Assembly: GCA_016794565.1 (NCBI GenBank)
Contig: JAEUHQ010000124.1
Location: 62,001 to 126,000, forward strand
Reading direction: 5' to 3'
From: Planctomycetota bacterium
GTDB taxonomy: Bacteria > Planctomycetota > UBA1135 > UBA2386
DNA: 64,000 nt
The notes beneath the pieces were generated by a model, which was not told the DNA's origin, did no database searches, and was given only the letters and a program-made list of their open reading frames with translations. The position numbers and the translations under genes were made by a program. Shown here piece by piece: positions 55,612-64,000 of this stretch (position 1 is the first letter of the stretch; the number at the start of each line of letters is the position of its first letter).

Positions 55612-57308
55612 CGGAGCCACCGCTGATCGTGCAGACCGACCGCACGGTGCTGCTGGAGACGCAGCACCCCGGCTACGAAGCCGCGCGCGATCGGCTCGCG
55701 CGCTTCGCCGAACTGGAGAAGTCGCCGGAGTACGTGCACTTCTACCGGATCACGCCGGTCAGCATCTGGAACGCGGCGGCGCTCGGCGAGTCGGCCGACG
55801 ATGTACTCGCGTGGCTCGTCGCGAACTCGCGCTTCCCGATCGTTCCGGCGGTCACGGCGCAGATCCGGGAGTGGTTCCGCCGGTACGGTCTCTTGCGGCT
55901 CCTCCCGGGGCGCGACGACCGGCTGCGGCTCGTCGCGGACGACGCGGCGACCCTGCAGAAACTCGCGTCGCAGCCAGCGCTCGCCGGACTCGTCGATGTC
56001 GCGGCGGACGGCGAGTGCACGCTGCCGGCCGGTCGTCGCGGCGATCTGAAACAGGCCCTCGTGAAGCTGGGGTTCCCGGTCGACGACCGGGCCGGCTACA
56101 CGGCCGGTGACGCGCTGCAGTTCGCGATGCGCACCGAGAGTGTCGCCGGCCGCGGCTTCGCGCTGCGGGACTACCAGATCGCGGCGGCGGGCGCGTTCCA
56201 CGCAGGCGGCAGCGATCGCGGCGGGTGCGGTGTCGTCGTGCTGCCGTGCGGCGCCGGCAAGACCGTCGTCGGCATCGCGGCGATGCAGCTGTTGCAGACG
56301 AACACGCTCGTGCTGACGACGAACACCGTCGCGGTGCGGCAGTGGTGCCGCGAGGTCCTCGACAAGACGGACCTGCGGGAGGACCAGGTCGGCGAGTACA
56401 CCGGGGAGCAGAAGCAGATCCGGCCCGTGACGGTCGCGACGTACCAGATCCTCACGCACCGGAAGGGCAAGACCGACGCGTTCACGCACATGGACCTGTT
56501 CGATCGCGGCGGCTTCGGTCTCATCGTCTACGACGAAGTGCACCTGCTGCCGGCGCCGGTCTTCCGCGCCACCGCGGGCATCCAGGCTCGTCGCCGCCTC
56601 GGCCTCACCGCGACGCTCGTGCGCGAGGACGGCCGCGCGGACGAAGTGTTCTCCCTGATCGGCCCCAAGCGCTACGAGCTGCCGTGGAAGCTGCTGGAGC
56701 GTCAGGGCTTCCTGGCCCCGGCGCTGTGCACGGAGGTACGTGTGCCCATGTCCGCCGCGCGCCAGGCTCGCTACGCGGCGTCGGGGGCGCGCGCCCAGAT
56801 CCGCATCGCGGCGGACAACGAAGGCAAGGACGACGTCGTCGGTGCGCTGCTGGCGCGGCACGCGAACGACCGTGTGCTCGTGATCGGGCAGTACCTCGAA
56901 AGGCTGCAGCACCTCGCCACCATCTTCCACCTGCCGCTGATCACGGGTCAGACGTCGAACGCCGATCGCGAGCGCCTCTACGCTGCGTTCCGTCGCGGTG
57001 AGCTGCCGCGGCTCGTCGTGAGCAAGGTCGGCAACTTCGCGATCGACCTGCCCGATGCCAACGTCGCGATCCAGGTGTCCGGAACGTTCGGCAGCCGCCA
57101 GGAGGAGGCCCAGCGGCTCGGTCGCGTGCTGCGCCCGAAGGCGGACGGCGGCGTCGCGCGCTTCTACACGCTGGTCTCGGCGGACACGCGCGAACAGGAC
57201 TTCGCACGCAAGCGTCAGCTCTTCCTGACCGAGCAGGGCTACGCCTACGACATCGTCGGTGCCGATGCGCTCCTGTCCGCGGTCCGCCGCCGCGAGGAAC
57301 GGGCATGA
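55608..57308 (+). CDS. XPB/Rad25-type DNA repair helicase
   Basis: 566 residues, SF2 3'-5' helicase of the bacterial XPB family. An N-terminal ~175-residue domain precedes the helicase core (ALRDYQIAAAGAFH): Walker A LPCGAGKTVVG near residue 214, LVLTTNTVAVRQW, motif II as DEVH in LIVYDEVHLLPAP, LGLTATLVREDGRADEVF, and motif VI QRLGRVLRPK near 502. The insert ELPWKLLERQGFLAP is typical of XPB. It opens DNA around lesions; in eukaryotes XPB belongs to TFIIH, and in archaea it pairs with the nuclease Bax1. Here it is translationally coupled to UvrA upstream and to a p52-like protein downstream (4-bp overlaps on both sides), so a role in excision repair is well supported by context. Confidence 0.95.
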   Translation: MTEPPLIVQTDRTVLLETQHPGYEAARDRLARFAELEKSPEYVHFYRITPVSIWNAAALGESADDVLAWLVANSRFPIVPAVTAQIREWFRRYGLLRLLPGRDDRLRLVADDAATLQKLASQPALAGLVDVAADGECTLPAGRRGDLKQALVKLGFPVDDRAGYTAGDALQFAMRTESVAGRGFALRDYQIAAAGAFHAGGSDRGGCGVVVLPCGAGKTVVGIAAMQLLQTNTLVLTTNTVAVRQWCREVLDKTDLREDQVGEYTGEQKQIRPVTVATYQILTHRKGKTDAFTHMDLFDRGGFGLIVYDEVHLLPAPVFRATAGIQARRRLGLTATLVREDGRADEVFSLIGPKRYELPWKLLERQGFLAPALCTEVRVPMSAARQARYAASGARAQIRIAADNEGKDDVVGALLARHANDRVLVIGQYLERLQHLATIFHLPLITGQTSNADRERLYAAFRRGELPRLVVSKVGNFAIDLPDANVAIQVSGTFGSRQEEAQRLGRVLRPKADGGVARFYTLVSADTREQDFARKRQLFLTEQGYAYDIVGADALLSAVRRREERA

Positions 57309-59197
57309 CACGGGTGAGTCTGAGAACGCTGTTGCAGGGGGTCGGCGACGACGCGGTGCGCGAGTGTCTGCAGCGCTGGAGCATCGCTCCGGGCGACAGC
57401 AAGACCCGCGGCGTGGCGCGTGCGGCGGAAGCGATGGAGAACGACGCCGTCGTCTTCCAGCGAATGGGGGCGCTGCCGCGCAAGCTCCAGGACCTGCTCG
57501 AAGCGTTCTTCGGCGACGGCGGCCCGGTGCGCGGCGCGCACACGCTGTTCGTCGAGGTCGGACGACACTTCAAGAACCGGTTCGACTTCGAAGCGGCGCT
57601 GGCGGCGCTGCAGCGGGAAGCGTTCGTCTGGCCCGTACGCGATCGTGCCGGTGGGTCCGCGGAGCAGATCTGCTGGGCCGCGCCCACCGAACTCGTCGAG
57701 TGCGTGCAGAAGGCGCGGCGGCGGCGGCAGCATCACCTGCAGGATTCCCTCACGCTGCAGGGCTTCCTCGACCTCAGATTCTTCCGCGACCGGGACGCGG
57801 CACGCGACAAGGCGAAGGCCGCGCCGAAGAACGGCAAGAGCAAGTCTGGTGACGACAAGGCGGCGGAGGACAAGGCTGCCGACCACGCACGCAAGATCTA
57901 CAAGCTCTACACGCTGGACTCGGCGATTGCGCAGCGTCTGCAGAAGCTGCCGCGCACGGTGGGCGAGATCGTGAACGGCGCTCTCCAGAAGCACGGTGGC
58001 GTCGGTCCGTGGGACGAATTGCTGCGCGACCTCGAGCCGACCGACCCGCCCGATCCCGCGTTCGTCGGCAAGGCGCTCGAAGAAGCCCTGGTGGGAACGG
58101 TCGCCGATCTCGACCTCGCACGGATCGGCATCCAGCCGGCGCGGAACGCGATCGTCGTCTTCCACGAGGTCGCGCTCTACGCGTTGCGTCGACGCGGCGA
58201 GGAGCAGCCGCCGCAGGTCGCCGAAGAGCTGTCGTGCGGCGGCGACATGGCGACGAACGTCACTCGCTTCCTGCGCGAGCTGCAGCAGAGCAAGGTCCTG
58301 TTCACCGCGGACGGCGACCTGTTCAAGGCGTCGCAGAAGCGCATCGCGCAGATGCTGTTGCCGGTGCCCGGCGGATTCCTCGGCGAGGAGGCGCTGCTCG
58401 AGGTCGTCTACCGGTTCTGCCTGCACCGACGCCTGATCGATCGGCGGGGTGAGAGGGCGCTGCGGCCGACGCCGGCGGGCGGCGAGTTCGATCGGGCGCC
58501 ACTCGCCGAACAGGTGAAGATGCTGCTCGCGCACTTCGTCGAGGACCGCACGTTGTCGGGCGAGCCCTGGCACCAGACGCGCATGCGGCGCGTGCTGCTG
58601 CGACTCCTGCGCCGCGCAACGCCGATGCTGTGGCAGGACGTGTCGATCCTGCCGTTCCTCGCGCGGAACGCCTACCTCGCGCAGATCGACTGCAAGCAGG
58701 CGGAGGAGTTCTTCTCCGCGCGCTTCAAGGGCGGCGGCTACACGCCGACGGAGACGCTCCAGCAGATGTGCTGGAACCTGCTGCTCTGGGTGCGAAAGCG
58801 TCTCTACCCGCTGGGGCTCGTCGATGTCGGCATGCACGGCGGTCGCGTGACGGCGCTGCGCCTGTCGCGCCTCGGTGCGGAGCTGCTCGACACGGAACCG
58901 GCGGGCAAGGTGGGCGGCACACGGAGCACGGTGATCGTGCAGCCGGACTTCGAGGTCCTGCTCTTCCCCGGCGACGACGTGCACGACGTGGTGCACCTGT
59001 TCGACCGGTTCGCACGCCGCACGAAGACCGACCACGTGCATCAGTTCCGGCTGGAGGAAGAGACCGTGCGCGCCGGCGTGGCAGATGGCCTCTCCGGCAG
59101 CGCCATCCTGCAGGAGCTCACGGATCGTGCGCGCGCGCCGTTGCCGCAGAACGTGCTCTACACGCTCGAGGAGTGGACCCAGAAACCCGCGCCGTGA
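57305..59197 (+). CDS. XPB-associated protein with p52/Tfb2-like C-terminal region
   Basis: 630 residues, coupled to the XPB gene by a 4-bp overlap. The N-terminal ~150 residues are helical (VARAAEAMENDAVVFQRM, LPRKLQDLLEAFFGDGG). A Lys/Ala/Asp-rich linker (about 160-195) follows, then a long winged-helix-like middle. The C-terminal ~110 residues include STVIVQPDFEVLLFP and ILQELTDRARAPLPQNVLYTLEEW. That end follows the pattern of actinobacterial helicase-associated proteins encoded beside XPB (for example next to Mycobacterium ercc3), whose C-terminus resembles the TFIIH subunit p52/Tfb2 that stimulates XPB. No nuclease motif is visible, unlike archaeal Bax1. Assignment is from pattern and neighbourhood. 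Confidence 0.75.
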   Translation: MTRVSLRTLLQGVGDDAVRECLQRWSIAPGDSKTRGVARAAEAMENDAVVFQRMGALPRKLQDLLEAFFGDGGPVRGAHTLFVEVGRHFKNRFDFEAALAALQREAFVWPVRDRAGGSAEQICWAAPTELVECVQKARRRRQHHLQDSLTLQGFLDLRFFRDRDAARDKAKAAPKNGKSKSGDDKAAEDKAADHARKIYKLYTLDSAIAQRLQKLPRTVGEIVNGALQKHGGVGPWDELLRDLEPTDPPDPAFVGKALEEALVGTVADLDLARIGIQPARNAIVVFHEVALYALRRRGEEQPPQVAEELSCGGDMATNVTRFLRELQQSKVLFTADGDLFKASQKRIAQMLLPVPGGFLGEEALLEVVYRFCLHRRLIDRRGERALRPTPAGGEFDRAPLAEQVKMLLAHFVEDRTLSGEPWHQTRMRRVLLRLLRRATPMLWQDVSILPFLARNAYLAQIDCKQAEEFFSARFKGGGYTPTETLQQMCWNLLLWVRKRLYPLGLVDVGMHGGRVTALRLSRLGAELLDTEPAGKVGGTRSTVIVQPDFEVLLFPGDDVHDVVHLFDRFARRTKTDHVHQFRLEEETVRAGVADGLSGSAILQELTDRARAPLPQNVLYTLEEWTQKPAP

Positions 59198-59300
59198 AGC
59201 CGATGCCATGGTTTGGAGAAGAGCCGGAAGAAACTTCTCCTGATCGACTCGCCGAACGACGATCCAAGTTCCTCGCCGCCGCCTGCCGGACGGCCCGTTC

Positions 59301-60773
59301 ATGCAGAGCCCTCGCCTCGACACAGCCCCCAAGATCCTGATCCTCGGCGCCGGACCGGCCGGACTCGCTTGCGCGATGGAACTGTCGCGCAAGGGCATCC
59401 ACAGCACGATCGTCGAGCGCGACGAGCAGATCGGCGGCCTCGCGAAGACGTTGACGATCCGCGAGGGGGACCAGACGTTCCTCACGGACATCGGGCCGCA
59501 TCGCTTCTTCTCGAAGAACAAGTACCTCTACGACTTCATCGAGGACCTGCTGCACGAGGAGTGGCGCAAGGTGCCGCGCCTCACGCGACAGTTCATCGAC
59601 GGCAAGTTCTTCGACTATCCGGTGAACGTGAAGCAGGTCGTGAAGAACCTGGGCCTCTGGAAGAGCGCGCGCATCGGGATCGACTACTTCATGGCGCGAG
59701 TCGCGTACGGGCTGTTCCGAAAGCCCATGCGCACCTTCGAGGACTACGTGGTCGCGAACTTCGGCCGCACGCTGGCCGAGTTCAGCATGATCAACTACAC
59801 GGAGAAGATCTGGGGCATCCCGGTCGCCGACATCCACCCGGACTGGGCCAAACAACGCATCAGCGGCCTCAACCTCTGGAGCGTGTTCAAGAACGCGATC
59901 GGCCTCGGCAAGAAGAAGGGCAAGGGCTCGCCGAAGTCGCTCGTCGACGAGTTCTACTATCCGCAGTTCGGCACAGGCCGCATCTACGAGGAGATCGGCA
60001 AGCACCTGCGCGCCGAAGGTTCGACGATCGAGACGGGCGCCGAGCCGATCGCGGTGCGCCACGACGGAGTGCGCATCACGGAAGTCGACGTTCGCACGAA
60101 GGACGGTGTGCAGACGGTGCGGCCCGAGCGCGTCGTCGAATCGGTCCCGATCACGCGATTCCTCGAACTGCTCGATCCGCCGCCGCCCGAGCCCGTGCGC
60201 GCCGCGGCGAAGGCGCTGAAGTGGCGCGCGCAGGTCTACCTCTTCCTCACGCTCGACAAGGACTCCGTCACCAAGGACAACTGGATCTACTTCCCGAGCA
60301 AGGACATCCCGTTCGGCCGCACCAGCGAGATGAAGAACTTCAGCGCGGACATGTGCCCGCCGGGCAAGACCTCGTTGTTCGTCGAGTTCTTCGCGTTCGA
60401 GACGGACCCGATCTGGTCGATGACGAAGGAGCAGGTGCTCGATCTCGTCCTGCCCTACTTCGAGTCGTGGGGCTTCTTCACGCGGAAGGATGTTCGCAAC
60501 TGCTACCTGCTGAAGCGCCCGAACGTCTACCCCGTCTACGACGCGAGCTATGCCGAGCGCCTCGGAGTCGTGAAGGAGTGGCTCGACCGGTTGGAGAACC
60601 TGATCTACGTGGGGCGGCCGGGCCGCTTCAAGTACACGAACCAGGACCACAGCCTGGAGATGGGCATCGTCGCGAGCCGCATGGTGCTCGAGGGCCGCAA
60701 GTACGACATGGAACCGATCGGTTCCGAGAACGAGTACTTCGAGAAGGGCGTCATCTACGAGAAGCGGTTGTGA
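59301..60773 (+). CDS. FAD-dependent amine-oxidase-type protein (Glf/protoporphyrinogen-oxidase-like)
   Basis: 490 residues. FAD-binding ILILGAGPAGLACAMELSRKG and VERDEQIGGLAKTL at the N-terminus, then DIGPHRFFSKNKYLYDFIED and INYTEKIWGIPVADI, which are seen in UDP-galactopyranose-mutase-like and related FAD proteins of polysaccharide loci. The C-terminus NLIYVGRPGRFKYTNQDHSLEMG closes the FAD site. It probably oxidises or isomerises a nucleotide-linked sugar or an isoprenoid substrate; true UGM residues cannot be confirmed. It lies 103 nt after the XPB operon, in a gap where I see nothing else, and 52 nt before the ThiE-like gene. Confidence 0.8.
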   Translation: MQSPRLDTAPKILILGAGPAGLACAMELSRKGIHSTIVERDEQIGGLAKTLTIREGDQTFLTDIGPHRFFSKNKYLYDFIEDLLHEEWRKVPRLTRQFIDGKFFDYPVNVKQVVKNLGLWKSARIGIDYFMARVAYGLFRKPMRTFEDYVVANFGRTLAEFSMINYTEKIWGIPVADIHPDWAKQRISGLNLWSVFKNAIGLGKKKGKGSPKSLVDEFYYPQFGTGRIYEEIGKHLRAEGSTIETGAEPIAVRHDGVRITEVDVRTKDGVQTVRPERVVESVPITRFLELLDPPPPEPVRAAAKALKWRAQVYLFLTLDKDSVTKDNWIYFPSKDIPFGRTSEMKNFSADMCPPGKTSLFVEFFAFETDPIWSMTKEQVLDLVLPYFESWGFFTRKDVRNCYLLKRPNVYPVYDASYAERLGVVKEWLDRLENLIYVGRPGRFKYTNQDHSLEMGIVASRMVLEGRKYDMEPIGSENEYFEKGVIYEKRL

Positions 60774-60825
60774 TCCGGCGCGGCGCCGGGTGACGCCTTG
60801 CGCGGCGGACGCGCGGTGGTACGCC

Positions 60826-61509
60826 ATGCCGACGATGCGCACCGCTCCCCGCCGCTTCGACCCGTCCCTGCTCCGGCTCGTGCTCGTCACCGACGGGCAC
60901 GGCGATCTCGGCCGTCTCGAGCCGATCGTGCGCGCGGCTCTCGTCGGCGGTGTGAGGTGCGTGCAGCTCCGTGAGCCGCGGTGGACCGCCCGCATGCTTT
61001 TCCAGGCGTGCGAGCGCCTGCGCCCGATGGTGGACACCGTGGGCGGGATCCTGCTCGTGAACGACCGGCTCGACGTCGCGGCCGTCGGCGCGGCGCACGG
61101 CGCGCAGATCGGCCACAGGTCGCTGCCGCCGTCCGCGGCGCGCCAGCTTCTCGGCGAGGGAGCCGTGCTCGGGTTCTCGGCGCACGATCATGGCGAACTC
61201 GACGCGGCCGCCGATGCGGGCTGCGACTTCGCGCTGCTGTCGCCGGTCTGGGCGACGGAGAGCAAGCCCGGGTTGCCTCACCTCGGCGAGGGGCGCGCCG
61301 GCCTGCTCACGGCGAGTGCGCGGCTGCCCGTGGTGTGGCTCGGCGGCATCGGACCCGAACAGGCGGCGCTCGCCGCGGCGTTGCCGCCGGGCCGGCGTCC
61401 GGTCGGTCTGGCGGTGCGCGGCGCCGTGATGCACGCGGCCGACCCGCAGCGGGCTGGCGAAGCGCTGCTGCGTGCGTTCCCGGCCGCCGCCCAGCCACCA
61501 GCCGTCTAG
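60826..61509 (+). CDS. ThiE/TenI-like protein (thiamine-phosphate synthase family)
   Basis: 227 residues forming a TIM barrel of the ThiE/TenI type: [65 protein letters not shown] and [12 protein letters not shown]. These correspond in order to the ThiE landmarks, but the canonical QLRxK reads QLREP and the GQxD loop reads GAQIGH. It may therefore be a TenI-like or divergent ThiE rather than a standard synthase that couples HMP-PP to thiazole phosphate. ATG 60826 is used; an in-frame GTG at 60790 would add 12 residues. Its TAG stop overlaps the convergent pstB stop in the palindrome CTAG. Confidence 0.75.
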   Translation: MPTMRTAPRRFDPSLLRLVLVTDGHGDLGRLEPIVRAALVGGVRCVQLREPRWTARMLFQACERLRPMVDTVGGILLVNDRLDVAAVGAAHGAQIGHRSLPPSAARQLLGEGAVLGFSAHDHGELDAAADAGCDFALLSPVWATESKPGLPHLGEGRAGLLTASARLPVVWLGGIGPEQAALAAALPPGRRPVGLAVRGAVMHAADPQRAGEALLRAFPAAAQPPAV

Positions 61510-62441
61510 CCGAAGCGGCCCGACACGTAGTCTTCGGTCTCCGTCGTGAGCGGCCGCGTGAAGATCGTCTCGGTGGGGCCGTACTCGATGAGGCGACCGA
61601 GATAGAAGAACGCCGTGTAGTCGCTGCAGCGAGCGGCTTGCTGCATGTTGTGGGTGACGAGCACGACCGAGTAGGTGCCCTTCAGCTCCCAGATCAGGTC
61701 CTCGATCTTGCCGGTCGCGATCGGGTCGAGCGCGGAGCAAGGCTCGTCCATCAGAAGCACTTCGGGCTCCGCCGCGATCGCGCGCGCGATGCAGACGCGC
61801 TGCTGTTGACCGCCGGAGAGACGCAGCGCGGAGGCATGCAGCCGGTCCTTCACCTCGTCCCAGAGAGCGGCCCCGCGCAGACTGCGTTCGCACACTTCGT
61901 CGAGCATCGCCCGATCGCGCACACCGTCGATGCGCAGCGGGTACACGACGTTCTCGTAGATGCTCATCGGGAACGGGTTCGATTTCTGGAACACCATTCC
62001 CATGCGCTTGCGCAGCTCGATGACGTCCACGCGGGGTCCGTAGATCGAGTCGCCGTTCAGCTTCATGTCGCCGGCGATCCGCACGTTGTCGATCAGGTCG
62101 TTCAGACGGTTGATGGAGCGCAGCAGCGTGGACTTGCCGCAACCGGAGGGGCCGATCAGGGCCGTGACCTTGCCGCGCGGGACGCGCAGGTTCACGTCGT
62201 GCAGCGCCTTCGAGGGTCCGTAGAAGAGACTGAAGTTCTCGATGCCGAGTACCGGGTCCTCGTTGGCGACCTGTTCGTGGATTCGCGATTCGACACGCTC
62301 GCCGCGGGCGATCGCGTCGAGTACGCCGCTCGTGTGCCGGTCGCCGGTGCGCGGTTGCTCCGGGGGCGACGCGGGGAGCGGGCGCGGGGTCGGTTGCATC
62401 ATGTCCATCCTGCGCGGAATCTGCCTCTTCGGTTCGGCCAT
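61506..62441 (-). CDS. pstB: Phosphate ABC transporter ATP-binding protein PstB
   Basis: 311 residues. ATPase motifs: Walker [20 protein letters not shown] (the RSxNRxND tail is PstB-specific), [16 protein letters not shown], signature [15 protein letters not shown], Walker [13 protein letters not shown], and [14 protein letters not shown]. It energises high-affinity phosphate uptake. An N-terminal extension of about 60 residues, Pro- and Arg-rich, precedes the usual start of the domain; a downstream ATG could be the true start. pstA lies 20 nt upstream. Phosphate limitation is the usual signal, but no Pho box can be judged because the operon start is outside the window. Confidence 0.95.
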   Translation of the reverse strand: MAEPKRQIPRRMDMMQPTPRPLPASPPEQPRTGDRHTSGVLDAIARGERVESRIHEQVANEDPVLGIENFSLFYGPSKALHDVNLRVPRGKVTALIGPSGCGKSTLLRSINRLNDLIDNVRIAGDMKLNGDSIYGPRVDVIELRKRMGMVFQKSNPFPMSIYENVVYPLRIDGVRDRAMLDEVCERSLRGAALWDEVKDRLHASALRLSGGQQQRVCIARAIAAEPEVLLMDEPCSALDPIATGKIEDLIWELKGTYSVVLVTHNMQQAARCSDYTAFFYLGRLIEYGPTETIFTRPLTTETEDYVSGRFG

Positions 62442-62461
62442 GGCCAGCGCTCGCTCGGGTT

Positions 62462-64000
62462 TCAGAACTGGGCGCCGACGAACCGGCGGCGCAGGCGGCT
62501 GCGCAACCAGACGGCGGTCACGTTGAGGAAGAGCACGACGCCGATCAGGAGCAGCGTCGTCGTGAAGACCATCGGCTTGTTCGCTTCGCTGTTCTGGCTC
62601 TGGAACCCGAGGTCGTAGATGTGGAACCCGAGGTGCATGAAGCTGCGCGAAGGGTGGAAGAACGGCGCGTCGCCGTCGAACGGCAGCCGTGGCGCGAGCT
62701 TGACCGCGCCGACGAGCATCAGCGGCGCCACTTCACCCGCACCGCGGGCCATCGCGAGGATCACGCCGGTCATCAGGCCCGGCATCGCACGCGGCAGTAC
62801 GATGCGGCGGATCGTCTGCCACTTGCTGGCGCCGCACGCGTAGCTGCCCTCGCGCATCGAGCTGGGCACCGCGGCGAGCGCCTCCTCGGTCGAGACGATG
62901 ACCACGGGCAGGGTCAGGAGGGCGAGAGTGAGCGAGGCCCAGATCAGGGCGCCGGTCCCGAAGGTCGGGTTCGGCAGTCGTTCCGGATAGAAGAGCGAGT
63001 CGATCGAACCGCCGATGATGTAGCAGAAGAAGCCGAGCCCGAAGACGCCGAACACGATGCTCGGCACGCCCGCCAGGTTGTTCACGGCGACGCGCACCGC
63101 GCTGATCAGGATGCCCGCCTTCGCGTACTCACGGATGTAGAGCGCCGCGAGCACGCCGAACGGCACGACGAGCAACGACATCAGCAGGGTCATCAGGACC
63201 GTGCAGAAGATGGCCGGCCAGACCCCGCCCTCCTGGTTCGTCTCGCGCGGCGCCGCCGTGAGGAACTCCCACCAGCGATCCGCATACACGGAGAGCTGGC
63301 CAGCCAGCGACAGGTCGTTCGGCGCGTGGATACGGACGACGTCGGCCAGGTGCAGCTTCTCGGTCCGTCCGTCGGCGTTCCGCAGGCGCAGCTGCCACCG
63401 TTCGTTCTCCGTGCGCAGTGCCGTGAGTTCGGTGTCGATCGCCTTGCGTGCCTGCACCTGCTCGACCCGCAGTGCGTCGAACGCGGCCTGCGCCAGGCCG
63501 TGCTGCGGCGAGTTCGCTCCGTGGCGCAGGTCCGCGCGTCGGATCGCGAGGCGCGCCTCTTCCTCGGCGTCCGCGAGGCGCCCGATCGCGTGTTCGCGCA
63601 GCGACTCGATCCGCTCGTTCCGCTGCATCGCGGCCGGGTGCTCCTTCGCGATGCGCGCCAGCGCGTCCCGCGGCGTCGTCGCGACGGGTTCGCCATCGAG
63701 CAGGAGCGCGTCCAGGTAACCGTACCACTTGCCCCAGGCCTCACGTTCGACCGAGGCGCGGCGGTCGATCACGACCGCGAGTTCGGGCCGGGTCTCCGCC
63801 GTGACCGCGAAGTCGTCGACCCAGCGGAAGTGGTCACCGGTGTTGCCGGTGCGCAAGAGGCGCCGGTGCGCCGTGCCGCCGCGCGACTGCACCGCAACGG
63901 TGGCGGCGGTGCGCCATTCGTCGGGAAGTTCCGCCAGCCGCTCGGCGGACGGCGTGTACGTGTCGTCGCGGGTCACTTCGCCGAGCAGCGTGGAGCCGTC
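62462..64000 (-). CDS. pstA: Phosphate ABC transporter permease PstA, long form, 5' end outside the window
   Basis: The frame is open to the end of the window, with [13 protein letters not shown] preceding the first internal start candidate, so at least 512 residues are present and the N-terminus is missing. The visible N-terminal ~230 residues are a soluble helical domain with coiled-coil character ([33 protein letters not shown]). The membrane part (from about 240) has six helices and the permease EAA-type loop [20 protein letters not shown]. Long PstA proteins with a periplasmic insertion are known from proteobacteria and other phyla. It should pair with a PstC encoded further upstream. 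Confidence 0.92.
   Translation of the reverse strand, partial: DGSTLLGEVTRDDTYTPSAERLAELPDEWRTAATVAVQSRGGTAHRRLLRTGNTGDHFRWVDDFAVTAETRPELAVVIDRRASVEREAWGKWYGYLDALLLDGEPVATTPRDALARIAKEHPAAMQRNERIESLREHAIGRLADAEEEARLAIRRADLRHGANSPQHGLAQAAFDALRVEQVQARKAIDTELTALRTENERWQLRLRNADGRTEKLHLADVVRIHAPNDLSLAGQLSVYADRWWEFLTAAPRETNQEGGVWPAIFCTVLMTLLMSLLVVPFGVLAALYIREYAKAGILISAVRVAVNNLAGVPSIVFGVFGLGFFCYIIGGSIDSLFYPERLPNPTFGTGALIWASLTLALLTLPVVIVSTEEALAAVPSSMREGSYACGASKWQTIRRIVLPRAMPGLMTGVILAMARGAGEVAPLMLVGAVKLAPRLPFDGDAPFFHPSRSFMHLGFHIYDLGFQSQNSEANKPMVFTTTLLLIGVVLFLNVTAVWLRSRLRRRFVGAQF

Noticed and set aside
49699-55620. A 1973-residue open frame on the minus strand, antisense to uvrA
   Set aside because: It mirrors the high G/C third-position codon pattern of uvrA, is Arg/Ala/Val-rich without motifs, and uvrA itself shows complete ABC and zinc signatures in the opposite strand.
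59301-60773. Naming the FAD protein UDP-galactopyranose mutase (glf)
   Set aside because: The fold and FAD motifs fit, but I could not confirm UGM-specific substrate residues, and the gene is longer than typical Glf (about 370-400).

Overview
The window is a high-GC bacterial chromosome segment that is almost fully coding. Most neighbouring genes overlap by 4 bp (ATGA, GTGA or TTGA), and GTG and TTG starts are common. A double-length UvrA, several large secreted proteins with signal peptides ending in A-x-A-Q, a long PstA and the domain mix together suggest a planctomycete-like lineage. This placement is an inference from gene content; no rRNA or other phylogenetic marker is present. I saw no tRNA, rRNA, insertion sequence, CRISPR array or replication origin.

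Region 1 (1-3810, +): the 3' part of a biotin carboxylase gene (accC), an AmaP-like membrane protein, a phosphofructokinase and an unknown secreted protein, each overlapping the next. Region 2 (3807-25967): a surface-glycan locus. It holds a UDP-glucuronate decarboxylase-like enzyme, a PLP-dependent dehydratase, and a GDP-heptose module (a fused HddC-GmhB nucleotidyltransferase-phosphatase plus an HddA kinase). An orphan E1 alpha/beta pair, a B12-binding radical SAM enzyme, a GT2, an RmlC-like epimerase and a GDP-sugar 4,6-dehydratase-like SDR follow, then methyltransferases, two GT9-like proteins, a CgeB-like glycosyltransferase and a DUF4254 protein. The gene set would fit GDP-heptose synthesis and its conversion to a deoxy-heptose, followed by transfer and methylation. 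Two tandem paralogous secreted proteins (13180-17333) interrupt the locus.

Region 3 (26016-39712): a secreted PPC-domain protein, then a divergent locus centred on a type III polyketide synthase. Leftward genes are an RND/MMPL exporter, a flavoprotein, a YceI protein and a histidine kinase. Rightward genes are an anchored YceI protein, a lipoprotein, a UbiG-like methyltransferase, an isoprenylcysteine-methyltransferase-like enzyme and the type III PKS. A sigma54-type response regulator follows on the opposite strand behind a ThuA/DUF1080 protein. The set resembles the phenolic-lipid genes srsABC of Streptomyces, with export, lipid-carrier and two-component regulatory genes added.

Region 4 (39748-49553): a PBP4-type carboxypeptidase and an inositol-monophosphatase-family enzyme (+), then on the minus strand aminopeptidase N with a small acidic partner, and two secreted proteins (beta-propeller and FG-GAP/VCBS). 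A frameshifted galactose-oxidase-like remnant ends the region; its 5' end carries a (TTCC)9 tetranucleotide repeat. Region 5 (49720-64000): a DNA-repair operon of tandem UvrA, an XPB-type helicase and a protein resembling the XPB-adjacent p52/Tfb2-like family of actinobacteria. Then come a Glf-like flavoprotein, a ThiE-like protein, and on the minus strand pstB and a partial pstA running off the window.

Recurring patterns: a C-terminal GC-x-L module shared by at least three and probably five secreted proteins; a TCAAG-N18-CGAT element upstream of three glycan operons; and -10-like hexamers 6-7 nt before several start codons, suggesting leaderless transcripts.
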